Of a stretch of DNA of 8,154 bases, positions 1 through 6,122 are shown in pieces. The DNA comes from an uncultured beta proteobacterium (GTDB taxonomy: Bacteria; Pseudomonadota; Gammaproteobacteria; Burkholderiales; Burkholderiaceae), in the NCBI GenBank assembly GCA_903909925.1, contig CAIVXR010000186.1:1-8154 (forward strand), read 5' to 3'. The notes beneath the pieces were generated by a model, which was given only the letters and a program-made list of their open reading frames with translations, made no database searches and was not told the origin of the DNA. Both the position numbers and the translations under genes were made by a program. Position 1 is the stretch's first letter, and every line of letters begins with the position of its first letter.

Positions 1-287
1 AAGAAATCGTTACTAGCCACCCTGTTGTACTGTTCATGAAGGGAACTGCGCAGTTTCCTCAATGCGGATTTTCTGGGAACGCGATTAATATTTTGCGCGC
101 AAGCGGTGTTGAAACACTCCACACCGTTAACGTCTTAGAAGATGCAGGAATTCGTCAAGGGATCAAAGAATATGCTAATTGGCCGACTATTCCTCAGCTC
201 TATATCAATGGTGAGTTCATCGGCGGCTCAGACATCATGAGTGAAATGTTCGAGTCTGGTGAGCTCCAAAAACTAGTTAAAGCTTAA
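1..287 (+). CDS. grxD: Monothiol glutaredoxin, Grx4/GrxD family (5' end outside window)
   Basis: This is the 3' part of a CGFS-type monothiol glutaredoxin, a cytosolic protein of the thioredoxin fold that binds and transfers [2Fe-2S] clusters together with glutathione and BolA-type partners. The reading frame is already open at base 3 (Glu-Ile-Val-Thr-Ser-His-Pro-Val-Val-Leu-Phe), matching the usual strand just before the active site, so the ATG at 36 is an internal Met and the true start lies to the left. Visible hallmarks are KGTAQFPQCGFS with the single active-site Cys, the WPTIPQLYINGEFIGGSDI segment containing the cis-Pro (TIP) and the GG-D glutathione-binding motif, and a normal C-terminus ending KLVKA. 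About 95 of the usual 100-110 residues are present. rmuC follows 18 bases downstream on the same strand. Identification is very secure; only the N-terminus is missing. Confidence 0.96.
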   Translation, partial: EIVTSHPVVLFMKGTAQFPQCGFSGNAINILRASGVETLHTVNVLEDAGIRQGIKEYANWPTIPQLYINGEFIGGSDIMSEMFESGELQKLVKA

Positions 288-305
288 TTACTTCGTATTA
301 GCTCA

Positions 306-1580
306 GTGACTTTTGATCTAAGCTCACTTTTACTATTTGGCCTCCCCTTTGCTGTATGTGCGGGCCTTTTGGTTTATGCACAGAGCTTACGCTCTGCTCT
401 ATCGCGCTTAGAACAGCAAGTCAAAATAGAGATAGGCCTTGCAGTTAGTCTTCGTACTGAGCGCGATCAAGCGCTTCAAAACGCCATACGTCTTGAAGCA
501 GAGTTAGATTCTGAGCGCAAACAAGGTCTTGGAAGAATCGAATCTCTCAACGAAGCTAAAGAAGCCTTAACCAACCAGTTTAAGAATTTAGCTAATGAGA
601 TTTTGGAAGATAAATCGAAGCGATTTACTGAACAAAATGCTGCCAGCTTAGATGCACTACTAAAGCCATTACAAACTAAGCTCATTGAGTTTAAAGAACA
701 AGTGAGTACTTCTTATGGCAATGAAGCACGCGAGCGTTTTGCCCTTAAATCAGAGATAGAACGCTTAGCTAACCTTAATCTGCGTATGTCCGACGAAACG
801 CGCTCCTTGACTCAAGCACTCAAGGGTGACTCAAAAGTCCAAGGCAATTGGGGTGAGCTAGTTCTGGAATCAATCCTAGAGTCTTCAGGTCTTCGCAAAG
901 GTGAAGAGTATTTAGTTCAGGATAGCCATACGCAATCCGATGGATCACGCTTGCAACCAGACGTAGTGATCAAGCTTCCTGAGGGTAGAAGCCTAGTAGT
1001 AGACAGCAAGGTGTCGATTACTGCTTATTCAAGACATGCTGAGACCACTGATCCAGCTGTGGCAGAGCAAGAGCTAGCGGCTCACATCCAATCATTACGC
1101 CAACATATTCAAGGGCTATCTGGCAAAAACTACAGCTCACTCTATGGTGTTGGGTCTGTCGACTTTGTATTAATGTTTGTGCCAATTGAGCCAGCATTTT
1201 TATTGGCACTAAAGACAGCACCAAATCTCTATCAAGAAGCTTTGGCTAAGAATATCGTCTTGGTTTGCCCAAGCACTTTGATGGCAACGCTTCGTACTGT
1301 TGCTCATCTATGGAGGCAAGATCAGCAAAACCGTAACGCCCTTGAAATTGCCAAACAGTGTGGCAATCTATACGACAAGTTTGTAGGCTTCGTAGAAGAT
1401 TTGGAGAAGCTTGGTCAACGTTTAGATCAAGCCCAAACCAGCTACCACGATGCCTTTAACAAACTGAAGTCTGGCAAAGGCAATCTCATTCGCACGGCTG
1501 AAAAAGTTCGAGAGCTTGGTGTTAAGCCTAGTAAAAACTTAGCCGTACCATTAATTGAATCTTCTACAGATTCTGAATAA
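306..1580 (+). CDS. rmuC: DNA recombination protein RmuC homologue
   Basis: A 424-residue RmuC family protein. The family is linked genetically to limiting recombination at inverted repeats in E. coli and contains a PD-(D/E)XK nuclease-like fold, but its biochemical activity is poorly defined. Layout: a hydrophobic N-terminal anchor (about residues 8-25), a long charged coiled coil (about 30-170), then the conserved RmuC domain. In it I see GNWGE at 180-184, QPD at 217-219 and VVDSK at 231-235, which supply the acidic and Lys residues expected of the nuclease-like core, followed by the conserved FVPIEPAF (291-298) and LVCPSTLMATLRTV (319-332) blocks. The start is a GTG at 306; I see no ATG that would keep the membrane anchor and no good Shine-Dalgarno, so the gene may depend on translation of grxD just upstream. 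Length and domain order are normal for the family. Confidence 0.95.
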   Translation: MTFDLSSLLLFGLPFAVCAGLLVYAQSLRSALSRLEQQVKIEIGLAVSLRTERDQALQNAIRLEAELDSERKQGLGRIESLNEAKEALTNQFKNLANEILEDKSKRFTEQNAASLDALLKPLQTKLIEFKEQVSTSYGNEARERFALKSEIERLANLNLRMSDETRSLTQALKGDSKVQGNWGELVLESILESSGLRKGEEYLVQDSHTQSDGSRLQPDVVIKLPEGRSLVVDSKVSITAYSRHAETTDPAVAEQELAAHIQSLRQHIQGLSGKNYSSLYGVGSVDFVLMFVPIEPAFLLALKTAPNLYQEALAKNIVLVCPSTLMATLRTVAHLWRQDQQNRNALEIAKQCGNLYDKFVGFVEDLEKLGQRLDQAQTSYHDAFNKLKSGKGNLIRTAEKVRELGVKPSKNLAVPLIESSTDSE

Positions 1581-1595
1581 AACAATTTAATAAAT

Positions 1596-1623
1596 ACCCC
1601 ACCTGGTTTTCACCAAGCAGGGT
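1596..1623. terminator. Possible weak bidirectional terminator between rmuC and the phasin gene
   Basis: An imperfect inverted repeat lies between the two convergent stop codons. ACCC (1596-1599) pairs with GGGT (1620-1623), and CTGGT (1603-1607) pairs with ACCAAG (1612-1617) with one bulged A around a TTTTC loop. The 3' side on the + strand reads TTGATTC, and on the - strand TATTTATTAAATTGTTTTATT, so neither is a clean T-run. Placement supports the call more than the structure does. Confidence 0.35.
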
Positions 1624-1657
1624 TTGATTCAGAACTGATTTCTAAAGATAGCTCTAA

Positions 1658-2242
1658 TTAAGCGGCCTTACGTGCGCGTGATGCAGGTGTGCTAGATTTC
1701 TTAACTTGAATCATTTGGCCTTGAATTGTCTCAATTGCTTGCTCTGCAGTTTTTTCTGCAGTTGCAAAAGCTTCTTTACTGCCAGCACGGAACTGCTCAA
1801 AACCCTGCAATGCACTACCGTATACAGTCTTGAATGAAGACAAGAAAGCATCAGAGCCAGCAGGCGCATTAGCAGTAACAGTGTTAATCCAATCTTGCAA
1901 ACCATCTTGCAACTGGTCGATGCTAGCATCAACAACATTTACAAATTCTTTACTACCATCACGCAACACTTTAGCTGCCTTCTTTTGGTAAGTAATAGCT
2001 TGAGTGCTTGCAGCTTGCAACACTTCAGGTGAAAGTAGTTCAGTAACTTGCTTTGGATCTTTCGCAGTCAAGACTTGCTGGATACTGTCTTGTGTGTTAA
2101 CTAAAGCGTCCTTTGAAGCGGCATAGTTCAATTCAGCTAATTTTTGGGCATTTTCTAAAACGGCTTCACTTAAAGAAAATGAAGCTTCAAGGCCTCTGCT
2201 GTTAATTTGGGACAATTTAGCGGTAATTTGATCTTGGTTCAT
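1658..2242 (-). CDS. phaP: Phasin family protein (PHA granule-associated)
   Basis: A 194-residue phasin, a small amphipathic helical protein that coats polyhydroxyalkanoate storage granules and controls their number and size. The protein lacks Cys and signal peptide and is almost entirely predicted helix, rich in Ala, Gln, Lys and Ser. The N-terminal part (about residues 5-105, with segments such as LSEAVLENAQKLAELNYAAS and LSPEVLQAASTQAITYQKKA) has the typical phasin layout, and the tail SSTPASRARKAA is the usual short basic Ala/Lys-rich end. I chose the ATG at 2242 because GGAG (complement of 2249-2252) sits six bases upstream; an in-frame ATG at 2254 would add four residues (MEKY) and would overlap that ribosome site. 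The gene is monocistronic, convergent with rmuC and divergent from the transporter. It implies that the organism makes PHA, although no PHA synthase lies in the window. Family call secure; the symbol is generic. Confidence 0.9.
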   Translation of the reverse strand: MNQDQITAKLSQINSRGLEASFSLSEAVLENAQKLAELNYAASKDALVNTQDSIQQVLTAKDPKQVTELLSPEVLQAASTQAITYQKKAAKVLRDGSKEFVNVVDASIDQLQDGLQDWINTVTANAPAGSDAFLSSFKTVYGSALQGFEQFRAGSKEAFATAEKTAEQAIETIQGQMIQVKKSSTPASRARKAA

Positions 2243-2324
2243 GTATTTCTCCATAAATTAAGTGGTACAACTAGCTCATTAAGTGAAAGATTTAGAGATT
2301 GTAAGACTTGAAACATCTTAAATA

Positions 2325-2336
2325 TTGCACTGCACC
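2325..2336. promoter_or_regulatory. TGCA-rich repeat, possible PhaR-type operator
   Basis: The sequence TTGCACTGCACC holds two TGCA units one base apart (TGCACTGCA), upstream of the phasin gene and near its candidate transcription start. PHA repressors of the PhaR family are known to bind TGC-rich sites in front of phasin genes and to be released by nascent PHA granules. That link is an inference from position and composition; the site has not been compared with a beta-proteobacterial consensus. Confidence 0.3.
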
Positions 2337-2341
2337 ATGAA

Positions 2342-2370
2342 ACTGTAACTGAATGAATATGGCAAATCAA
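2342..2370 (-). promoter_or_regulatory. Candidate sigma70-type promoter for the phasin gene
   Basis: On the - strand TTGATT (complement of 2365-2370) and TACAGT (complement of 2342-2347) are separated by 17 bases. Each matches the -35 or -10 consensus at 4 of 6 positions. The predicted start would fall near 2335, leaving a leader of about 90 bases, and would place the TGCA-rich element at 2325-2336 around +1. This is pattern matching by eye and other placements are possible. Confidence 0.28.
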
Positions 2371-2380
2371 GAACTTTTTG

Positions 2381-2394
2381 TTGCTTTGCAGCAA
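2381..2394. promoter_or_regulatory. Inverted repeat TTGCT-N4-AGCAA in the divergent control region
   Basis: TTGCT (2381-2385) and AGCAA (2390-2394) form a perfect 5-base inverted repeat around TTGC. It resembles the CTGC-N-GCAG type TGC-rich sites reported for PhaR in some proteobacteria, and shares the GTGCA/CTGCA flavour of the element at 2325-2336. It also sits between a possible -35 (TTGTTG, 2378-2383) and -10 (TATTAA, 2401-2406; 17-base spacer) for the + strand transporter, so it could influence either gene. All of this is inference from sequence pattern. Confidence 0.3.
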
Positions 2395-2416
2395 ATACTT
2401 TATTAAAAGAGCTAAT

Positions 2417-3766
2417 TTGAATAAAATCAAAAACTTAGAGAAGTTAAAAAATTCTCGCTCTTACCGAAAAGTAGCGTTTGCGGCCTGTTTTGGGACTTTT
2501 TTAGAGTGGTATGACTTTTTAACGTATGCCACTTTGGCGGTTATTTTTGGCCCCCTCTTCTTTCCCTCTAGCGATCCAAGCACTGCCCTGTTAGCAAGCC
2601 TAGCTACTTTTGGGGTTGGAATGGTAGTGCGCCCCATCGGCGCCGCTATATTTGGCTCCATGGGCGATCGTATTGGCCGTAAGCCCGTCTTTATGATCAC
2701 CATTGCCTTAATGGGTCTTGCCACAGTCTGTGTGGGCTTTTTGCCTACCTACGCCCAAGTTGGAATCTGGGCCCCAATCCTACTGGTGAGCTTGCGTCTG
2801 CTGCAGGGGTTATCTGCCGGCGGTGAAATTGGTGGGAGTGCCGTATATCTCACAGAGCATGCTGGCAATGAATATAGAGGATTCAAGACTAGCTTTCTGC
2901 AACTCATGGGCCCACTTGGAATTTTGTTTTCTACTTTGCAAATTGCAGTCCTCAGAAATTACCTCTCGCCAGAAGAATTTGAGGCGTGGGGATGGCGAGT
3001 GCCATTTTGGATTTCGCTTGTGCTACTGATAATTGCAGTTAAAGCTCGTATGGCTCTGGAAGAAACACCGGTATTTTTGCAGCTCAGCAAAAGCAGCCAA
3101 AAAACTGAGAGGCCATTACTCAGTAATTTCCGAGACCCACAAACACGCAAGCGGATGTTTCTGCTCTTCTTTTGTATTTCTGCTGGCGGAGCAGCGCTCT
3201 TCTTCTGTGTTCAGGTCTACACCTCAATCTTTTTAAAGACCTCGGTCAAACTACCTCCTGCAGTTGTCGATCAACTGAGTATTTATTCAACATTAGCACT
3301 TTTCCCACTAACGCTTTTTGCCGGTTGGCTTTCAGATAAAGTTGGGCGTAAGCCGATTGTGATCAGCGGACTTTTGTTAGGTGCAATCTTCATCCAGCCA
3401 GCATTCCAAATGCTACAAACATTAGGCACGCAATATTTAGGGGCGCCAAATCTCAACAACCCACTCATCTTGCTCGGACTAGTTTTAACTGGTCTATCTG
3501 TATCGTTAGCTTTAGTTGTTGGCCCTCAAACAGCCCTTCTAGCAGAGCTCTTTGCTGCCAAGACTCGCAATAGTGCTGCGACTCTACCCCATAATCTTGC
3601 AGCGGGTTGGATAGGCGGACTACTACCCCTAATCGTTACTTGGATAAATCAAGAATGGGGAAGCGATTTTGCCGGTCTTTGGTATCCAACTATTTTCTTA
3701 GCAACTGGTGCAATCGTTGCCTTCATGTACTTACCAGAAACTCGGAATAATTCTTTATTAGATTAA
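2417..3766 (+). CDS. MFS transporter, metabolite:H+ symporter (MHS) family
   Basis: A roughly 449-residue inner-membrane secondary transporter with 12 predicted helices. It belongs to the MHS group of the major facilitator superfamily (relatives of ProP, ShiA, KgtP and citrate carriers), which couple uptake of organic acids or osmolytes to protons. Evidence: the group signature GTFLEWYDF at about residues 26-34, loop 2-3 motif A GSMGDRIGRKP (80-90), RLLQGLSAGGE (127-137) followed by the Glu/RGF segment, GWRVPFW (192-198) and the half-repeat of motif A, GWLSDKVGRKP (303-313). The substrate cannot be read from the sequence. No ATG fits: I prefer the TTG at 2417, which gives a 16-residue lead before the first conserved block and has AAGAG five bases upstream; a TTG at 2378 would add 13 residues. 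It converges on the glycosyltransferase gene with 11 bases between stops. No metabolic partner gene is adjacent. Confidence 0.88.
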   Translation: MNKIKNLEKLKNSRSYRKVAFAACFGTFLEWYDFLTYATLAVIFGPLFFPSSDPSTALLASLATFGVGMVVRPIGAAIFGSMGDRIGRKPVFMITIALMGLATVCVGFLPTYAQVGIWAPILLVSLRLLQGLSAGGEIGGSAVYLTEHAGNEYRGFKTSFLQLMGPLGILFSTLQIAVLRNYLSPEEFEAWGWRVPFWISLVLLIIAVKARMALEETPVFLQLSKSSQKTERPLLSNFRDPQTRKRMFLLFFCISAGGAALFFCVQVYTSIFLKTSVKLPPAVVDQLSIYSTLALFPLTLFAGWLSDKVGRKPIVISGLLLGAIFIQPAFQMLQTLGTQYLGAPNLNNPLILLGLVLTGLSVSLALVVGPQTALLAELFAAKTRNSAATLPHNLAAGWIGGLLPLIVTWINQEWGSDFAGLWYPTIFLATGAIVAFMYLPETRNNSLLD

Positions 3767-3777
3767 AGCGGCTGAGC

Positions 3778-4854
3778 TTATAGATATAGCTTCCGAGATA
3801 GACTACGAAGCTTTTTCCTAAAACGTTTACCTTGAACTAAAGCCCTATCGAGGCTGCTAATGTCAATTTCGGCTCGTTTTAGAGCTTTCTCGTTCAGGAA
3901 TACAGAGGCAAACTTTTTCATGACTGCATCTGGTGAAAATTTTTTGGAATAGCAGTCCCACTCCTGACTTTGATACCAGACCCTATCAAATTCCAAAAAG
4001 ATGCGCTTGAGATCACGAGGTCCCTTATACAAAATTGCTTTTGAGCCCAAGACATCAATGTGATTTCGTTGAGGGGAAAGAGCATAAGTAATCACAGGTT
4101 TATTGTGAGTAGAAAACTCTGCACAAGCGAGGCCAAAACTCTCACCAATACCTCTAGCATGAATCATGGCATCGCAAGTATTAATAAAGCTGGATTTAAA
4201 TACAGGCTCTGAATTTCCCGGCAGAAAAATCACCTGGGGATGATCTATAAAACGATCAATGTTCATAAAAATAAAATAAATCTGTGGATTTTGTTCAATT
4301 ACCTCGGTAATAAGCTTCTTTACAAATTCCAAGTTAAAGCTATCGCTTCCGCCGTAGTAACCAAAAACGGTTGCGTTCTCAGAGATACCTAAACTGTTCC
4401 TTAATGAGGTGCCGGCTATGGGCAAGTCAATCATGTGCGGAACATAAGGAACTTTTCCATTAGAACATTCGTCACTTAACCATTTAGATACATACGCATA
4501 AATATCGCCATGCATCTCTTGAATCTTCTGTGGAAATACCGCATGCAATACATTTGGAATGCCTGGAAGTATGTAATCATCCCGCTCGCCCGACTTAATG
4601 AGATACATTGCGTCAATGAGAGCTAATTGGGGCATGCTCCGAATTTCACTAAATCGATCGTATGGGATTATGTGAAATTCTCTTTGGAATTTCTCAAATA
4701 CCGATGACTGAACACCGCCTGACCGACGATCATAAAAAATGATTGATTCATTTCCAAGAATTCTTTGGTTTTGAAGGGCGTAATCGAAAATTGCAATATG
4801 AGTGCCCCTCAGAGACATCAAGCCTGCATCAAATCCGATTTTTTTATATGACAT
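3778..4854 (-). CDS. GT-B fold glycosyltransferase-like protein (GT4-like), acceptor unknown
   Basis: A 358-residue soluble protein that I read as a group 1/GT4-type glycosyltransferase. The best evidence is in the C-terminal half: HARGIGESFGLACAE at 232-246 gives the E-x7-E pair (E238, E246) used for nucleotide-sugar binding, followed by the NKPVITY segment (251-257). The preceding strand (about 191-200, IYFIFMNID) and the ATVFGYYGG segment (161-169) suit the second Rossmann-like domain. The N-terminal motif RGTHIAIFDYALQNQRILGN (residues 16-35) recalls a group of poorly characterised transferases in aquatic bacteria, but this is from memory. The last 30 residues are strongly basic (GKRFRKKLRSLSRKLYL), perhaps a membrane contact. 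No signal peptide or membrane helix is evident. The ATG at 4854 directly follows a TAG and has no clear ribosome site; it starts 30 bases beyond tRNA-Thr. No other envelope or sugar genes are nearby, so donor and acceptor are unknown. Confidence 0.72.
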   Translation of the reverse strand: MSYKKIGFDAGLMSLRGTHIAIFDYALQNQRILGNESIIFYDRRSGGVQSSVFEKFQREFHIIPYDRFSEIRSMPQLALIDAMYLIKSGERDDYILPGIPNVLHAVFPQKIQEMHGDIYAYVSKWLSDECSNGKVPYVPHMIDLPIAGTSLRNSLGISENATVFGYYGGSDSFNLEFVKKLITEVIEQNPQIYFIFMNIDRFIDHPQVIFLPGNSEPVFKSSFINTCDAMIHARGIGESFGLACAEFSTHNKPVITYALSPQRNHIDVLGSKAILYKGPRDLKRIFLEFDRVWYQSQEWDCYSKKFSPDAVMKKFASVFLNEKALKRAEIDISSLDRALVQGKRFRKKLRSLSRKLYL

Positions 4855-4884
4855 CTAGGGGAACATTAAATGCCGAGAAATTGA

Positions 4885-4960
4885 TGGTGCCCCTTGTCCG
4901 ACTCGAACAGACCACCTACTGATTACAAATCAGTTGCTCTACCAGATGAGCTAAAGGGGC
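4885..4960 (-). tRNA. thrT: tRNA-Thr (anticodon UGU)
   Basis: The - strand folds into a complete cloverleaf of 76 bases including an encoded CCA (complement of 4885-4887). The acceptor stem GCCCCTT pairs with AAGGGGC over seven bases, followed by discriminator A. The D stem is GCTC/GAGC with loop ATCTGGTA, the anticodon stem is ACTGA/TCAGT with loop TTTGTAA (anticodon TGT, complement of 4925-4927), the variable loop is AGGTG, and the T arm is GTCTG-TTCGAGT-CGGAC with one G-T wobble. UGU reads ACA and other Thr codons. It lies 17 bases downstream of the sspB stop codon on the same strand, so it may be released from an sspAB transcript by processing. No terminator is evident before the next gene. 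The symbol is a generic one for a Thr tRNA. Confidence 0.96.
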
Positions 4961-4977
4961 AACGGTAATATTTTAAC

Positions 4978-5385
4978 TTATTTCACAATTTTCAAGGAAG
5001 GTCTGCCTGTTTTAGGCCTCTGAGGGGGCTCATCTGAGGCATCTGCAATATGCAGGTCACGAGCCTGCTTAGGATCAAATGGGAAGGACATGCCTTGCCC
5101 ATTCTCCCTAGCGTAAATAGCCAAAACATGACTAACCGGAACCATAATCTTCCTTGGAATCCCTCCAAACCTTGCCTGAAAGCTAATCCACTCGTTCTCA
5201 ATCTGGAGCTGATGACAAGCCTCTAAGGAGAGGTTTAAAACGATCTCATCATTCTTCACAAACTCCATGGGTACTTCCACTCTAGCATCCACAAATACCG
5301 CGATGAAGGGTGTAAAACCAAAATCCGTGCACCACTGATGTAGGGCACGGATTAGATAGGGTTTATTACTTGGAACGTCAGACAT
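4978..5385 (-). CDS. sspB: ClpXP protease specificity-enhancing factor SspB
   Basis: A 135-residue SspB, the cytosolic adaptor that grips ssrA-tagged, ribosome-rescued polypeptides and delivers them to the ClpXP protease. The N-terminal substrate-binding domain (about residues 8-105) shows the family's conserved YLIRALHQWCTDFGFTP region and the block ARFGGIPRKI...VLAIYARENGQGMSF (71-101). A flexible acidic and Pro-rich linker follows (about 105-126), and the protein ends in GRPSLKIVK (127-135), a good match to the C-terminal ClpX-binding tail of E. coli SspB. Domain, linker and tail are therefore all intact. The ATG at 5385 gives the expected N-terminus but has only a poor ribosome site, which fits translation after sspA, whose stop codon is 28 bases upstream. 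tRNA-Thr follows downstream. Confidence 0.96.
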   Translation of the reverse strand: MSDVPSNKPYLIRALHQWCTDFGFTPFIAVFVDARVEVPMEFVKNDEIVLNLSLEACHQLQIENEWISFQARFGGIPRKIMVPVSHVLAIYARENGQGMSFPFDPKQARDLHIADASDEPPQRPKTGRPSLKIVK

Positions 5386-5400
5386 GCCGACTTAAATGAA

Positions 5401-5420
5401 CCGCTAGTAAAGCTTAGCGG
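5401..5420 (-). other. Hairpin spanning the sspA stop codon
   Basis: CCGCTA (5401-5406) and TAGCGG (5415-5420) are a perfect 6-base inverted repeat around an 8-base loop. On the - strand the first arm contains the last two sspA codons (CGC CGC) and runs into the stop codon TAA. The following bases GGTTCATTTAAG hold only a short T stretch, so this is at best a leaky terminator; it could also modulate mRNA stability or coupling between sspA and sspB. Confidence 0.45.
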
Positions 5421-6025
5421 CGCATTACCTTTTCGGAAGGAGTCAAAGCTTCAATATAGGCAGGTCTACTAAAGATACGTTCAGCATATTTTAAGAGAGC
5501 TGCAGCATTACGAGAAAGATCAATACCGTAGTGCTCAAGACGCCATAACAATGGTGCAATCGCTACATCTAGCATAGAAAACTCATCGCCGAGCATGTAC
5601 TTATTCTTGATGAAAATAGGTGCCAACTGAGTTAAGCGATCCCGAATTGCTAAGCGTGCTTTTTCATGGGTCTTTTCAGCAGCCTTGCCTTTTTCATTCT
5701 CCAAGGCAGCAACGTGCACAAACAATTCTTTCTCGAAATTAAACAAGAAAAGGCGTGCACGCGCACGTGCAACAGGATCAGGCGGCATTAATTGCGGATG
5801 AGGAAAACGCTCATCAATATATTCATTGATGATATTTGATTCATACAAAATTAAGTCGCGCTCCACCAAGATAGGAACTTGGCCATAAGGATTCATCACC
5901 GAGATGTCTTCTGGCTTGTTAAACAAGTCAACATCACGGATTTCAAAATCCATGCCTTTTTCAAAAAGCACCAAGCGGCAGCGTTGCGAGAATGGGCAGT
6001 TAGTACCCGAGTACAACACCATCAT
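5414..6025 (-). CDS. sspA: Stringent starvation protein A (GST-fold RNA polymerase-associated protein)
   Basis: A 203-residue SspA. In E. coli this protein associates with RNA polymerase and is needed for acid and stationary-phase survival; in other proteobacteria it affects virulence genes. It has a glutathione S-transferase fold: thioredoxin-like N-terminal domain with YSGTNCPFSQRCRLVL (5-20) and NPYGQVPIL (45-53, with cis-Pro), then the all-helical domain from about residue 85 with the MLDVAIAPLLWRLE segment (151-164). SspA proteins generally lack normal GST activity. The surface motif FPHP, conserved in SspA proteins, is present at 74-77. The start ATG at 6025 has AAGGA nine bases upstream; the second ATG at 6022 would make the spacing too long. 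It sits between petC and sspB, all on the same strand, the usual beta/gamma-proteobacterial order. Whether it has its own promoter is not clear from the 97-base gap. Confidence 0.95.
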   Translation of the reverse strand: MMVLYSGTNCPFSQRCRLVLFEKGMDFEIRDVDLFNKPEDISVMNPYGQVPILVERDLILYESNIINEYIDERFPHPQLMPPDPVARARARLFLFNFEKELFVHVAALENEKGKAAEKTHEKARLAIRDRLTQLAPIFIKNKYMLGDEFSMLDVAIAPLLWRLEHYGIDLSRNAAALLKYAERIFSRPAYIEALTPSEKVMRR

Positions 6026-6091
6026 AAATTGATTTCCTTAAATTTCTACTTCAATGCAACAAACGCACAACAGCGTTAAATCTCTTTACTC

Positions 6092-6115
6092 ATGAGCCCT
6101 AGCTAAAGAGCTCAT
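6092..6115 (-). other. Hairpin in the petC-sspA gap
   Basis: ATGAGC (6092-6097) and GCTCAT (6110-6115) form a perfect 6-base inverted repeat around a 12-base loop, starting eight bases after the petC stop codon on the - strand. It is followed by GAGTAAAGAGATTT, not a T-run, so it is not a standard intrinsic terminator. An attenuating, Rho-associated or 3'-end-stabilising role is possible. Confidence 0.4.
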
Positions 6116-6122
6116 CTAAATA

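Noticed and set aside
36..38. ATG at 36 as the start of the glutaredoxin gene
   Set aside because: Conserved strand residues (HPVVLF) are encoded in frame before it, so it is an internal Met.
39..71. Glutaredoxin active-site region with Ala in KGTAQFP where E. coli Grx4 has Pro
   Set aside because: The catalytic CGFS is intact and I recall the same Ala in other betaproteobacterial homologues; not a meaningful change.
2438..2456. GAGAA-N9-TTCTC inverted repeat near the start of the transporter gene
   Set aside because: Only five weak base pairs inside AT-rich coding sequence, with no run of T; likely chance.
2461..3468. Several open frames of 60-90 codons on both strands within the transporter gene
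   Set aside because: They overlap a strongly conserved transporter frame, show no recognisable domains and look like chance open frames.
3767..3800. Terminator between the convergent transporter and glycosyltransferase genes
   Set aside because: Only very short or interrupted inverted repeats are present around AAGCGGCTGAGCTT and the following bases, with no T-run.
4885..4908. Possible phage or island attachment site at the tRNA-Thr 3' end
   Set aside because: No second copy of the tRNA 3' sequence, integrase or transposase is visible in the window.
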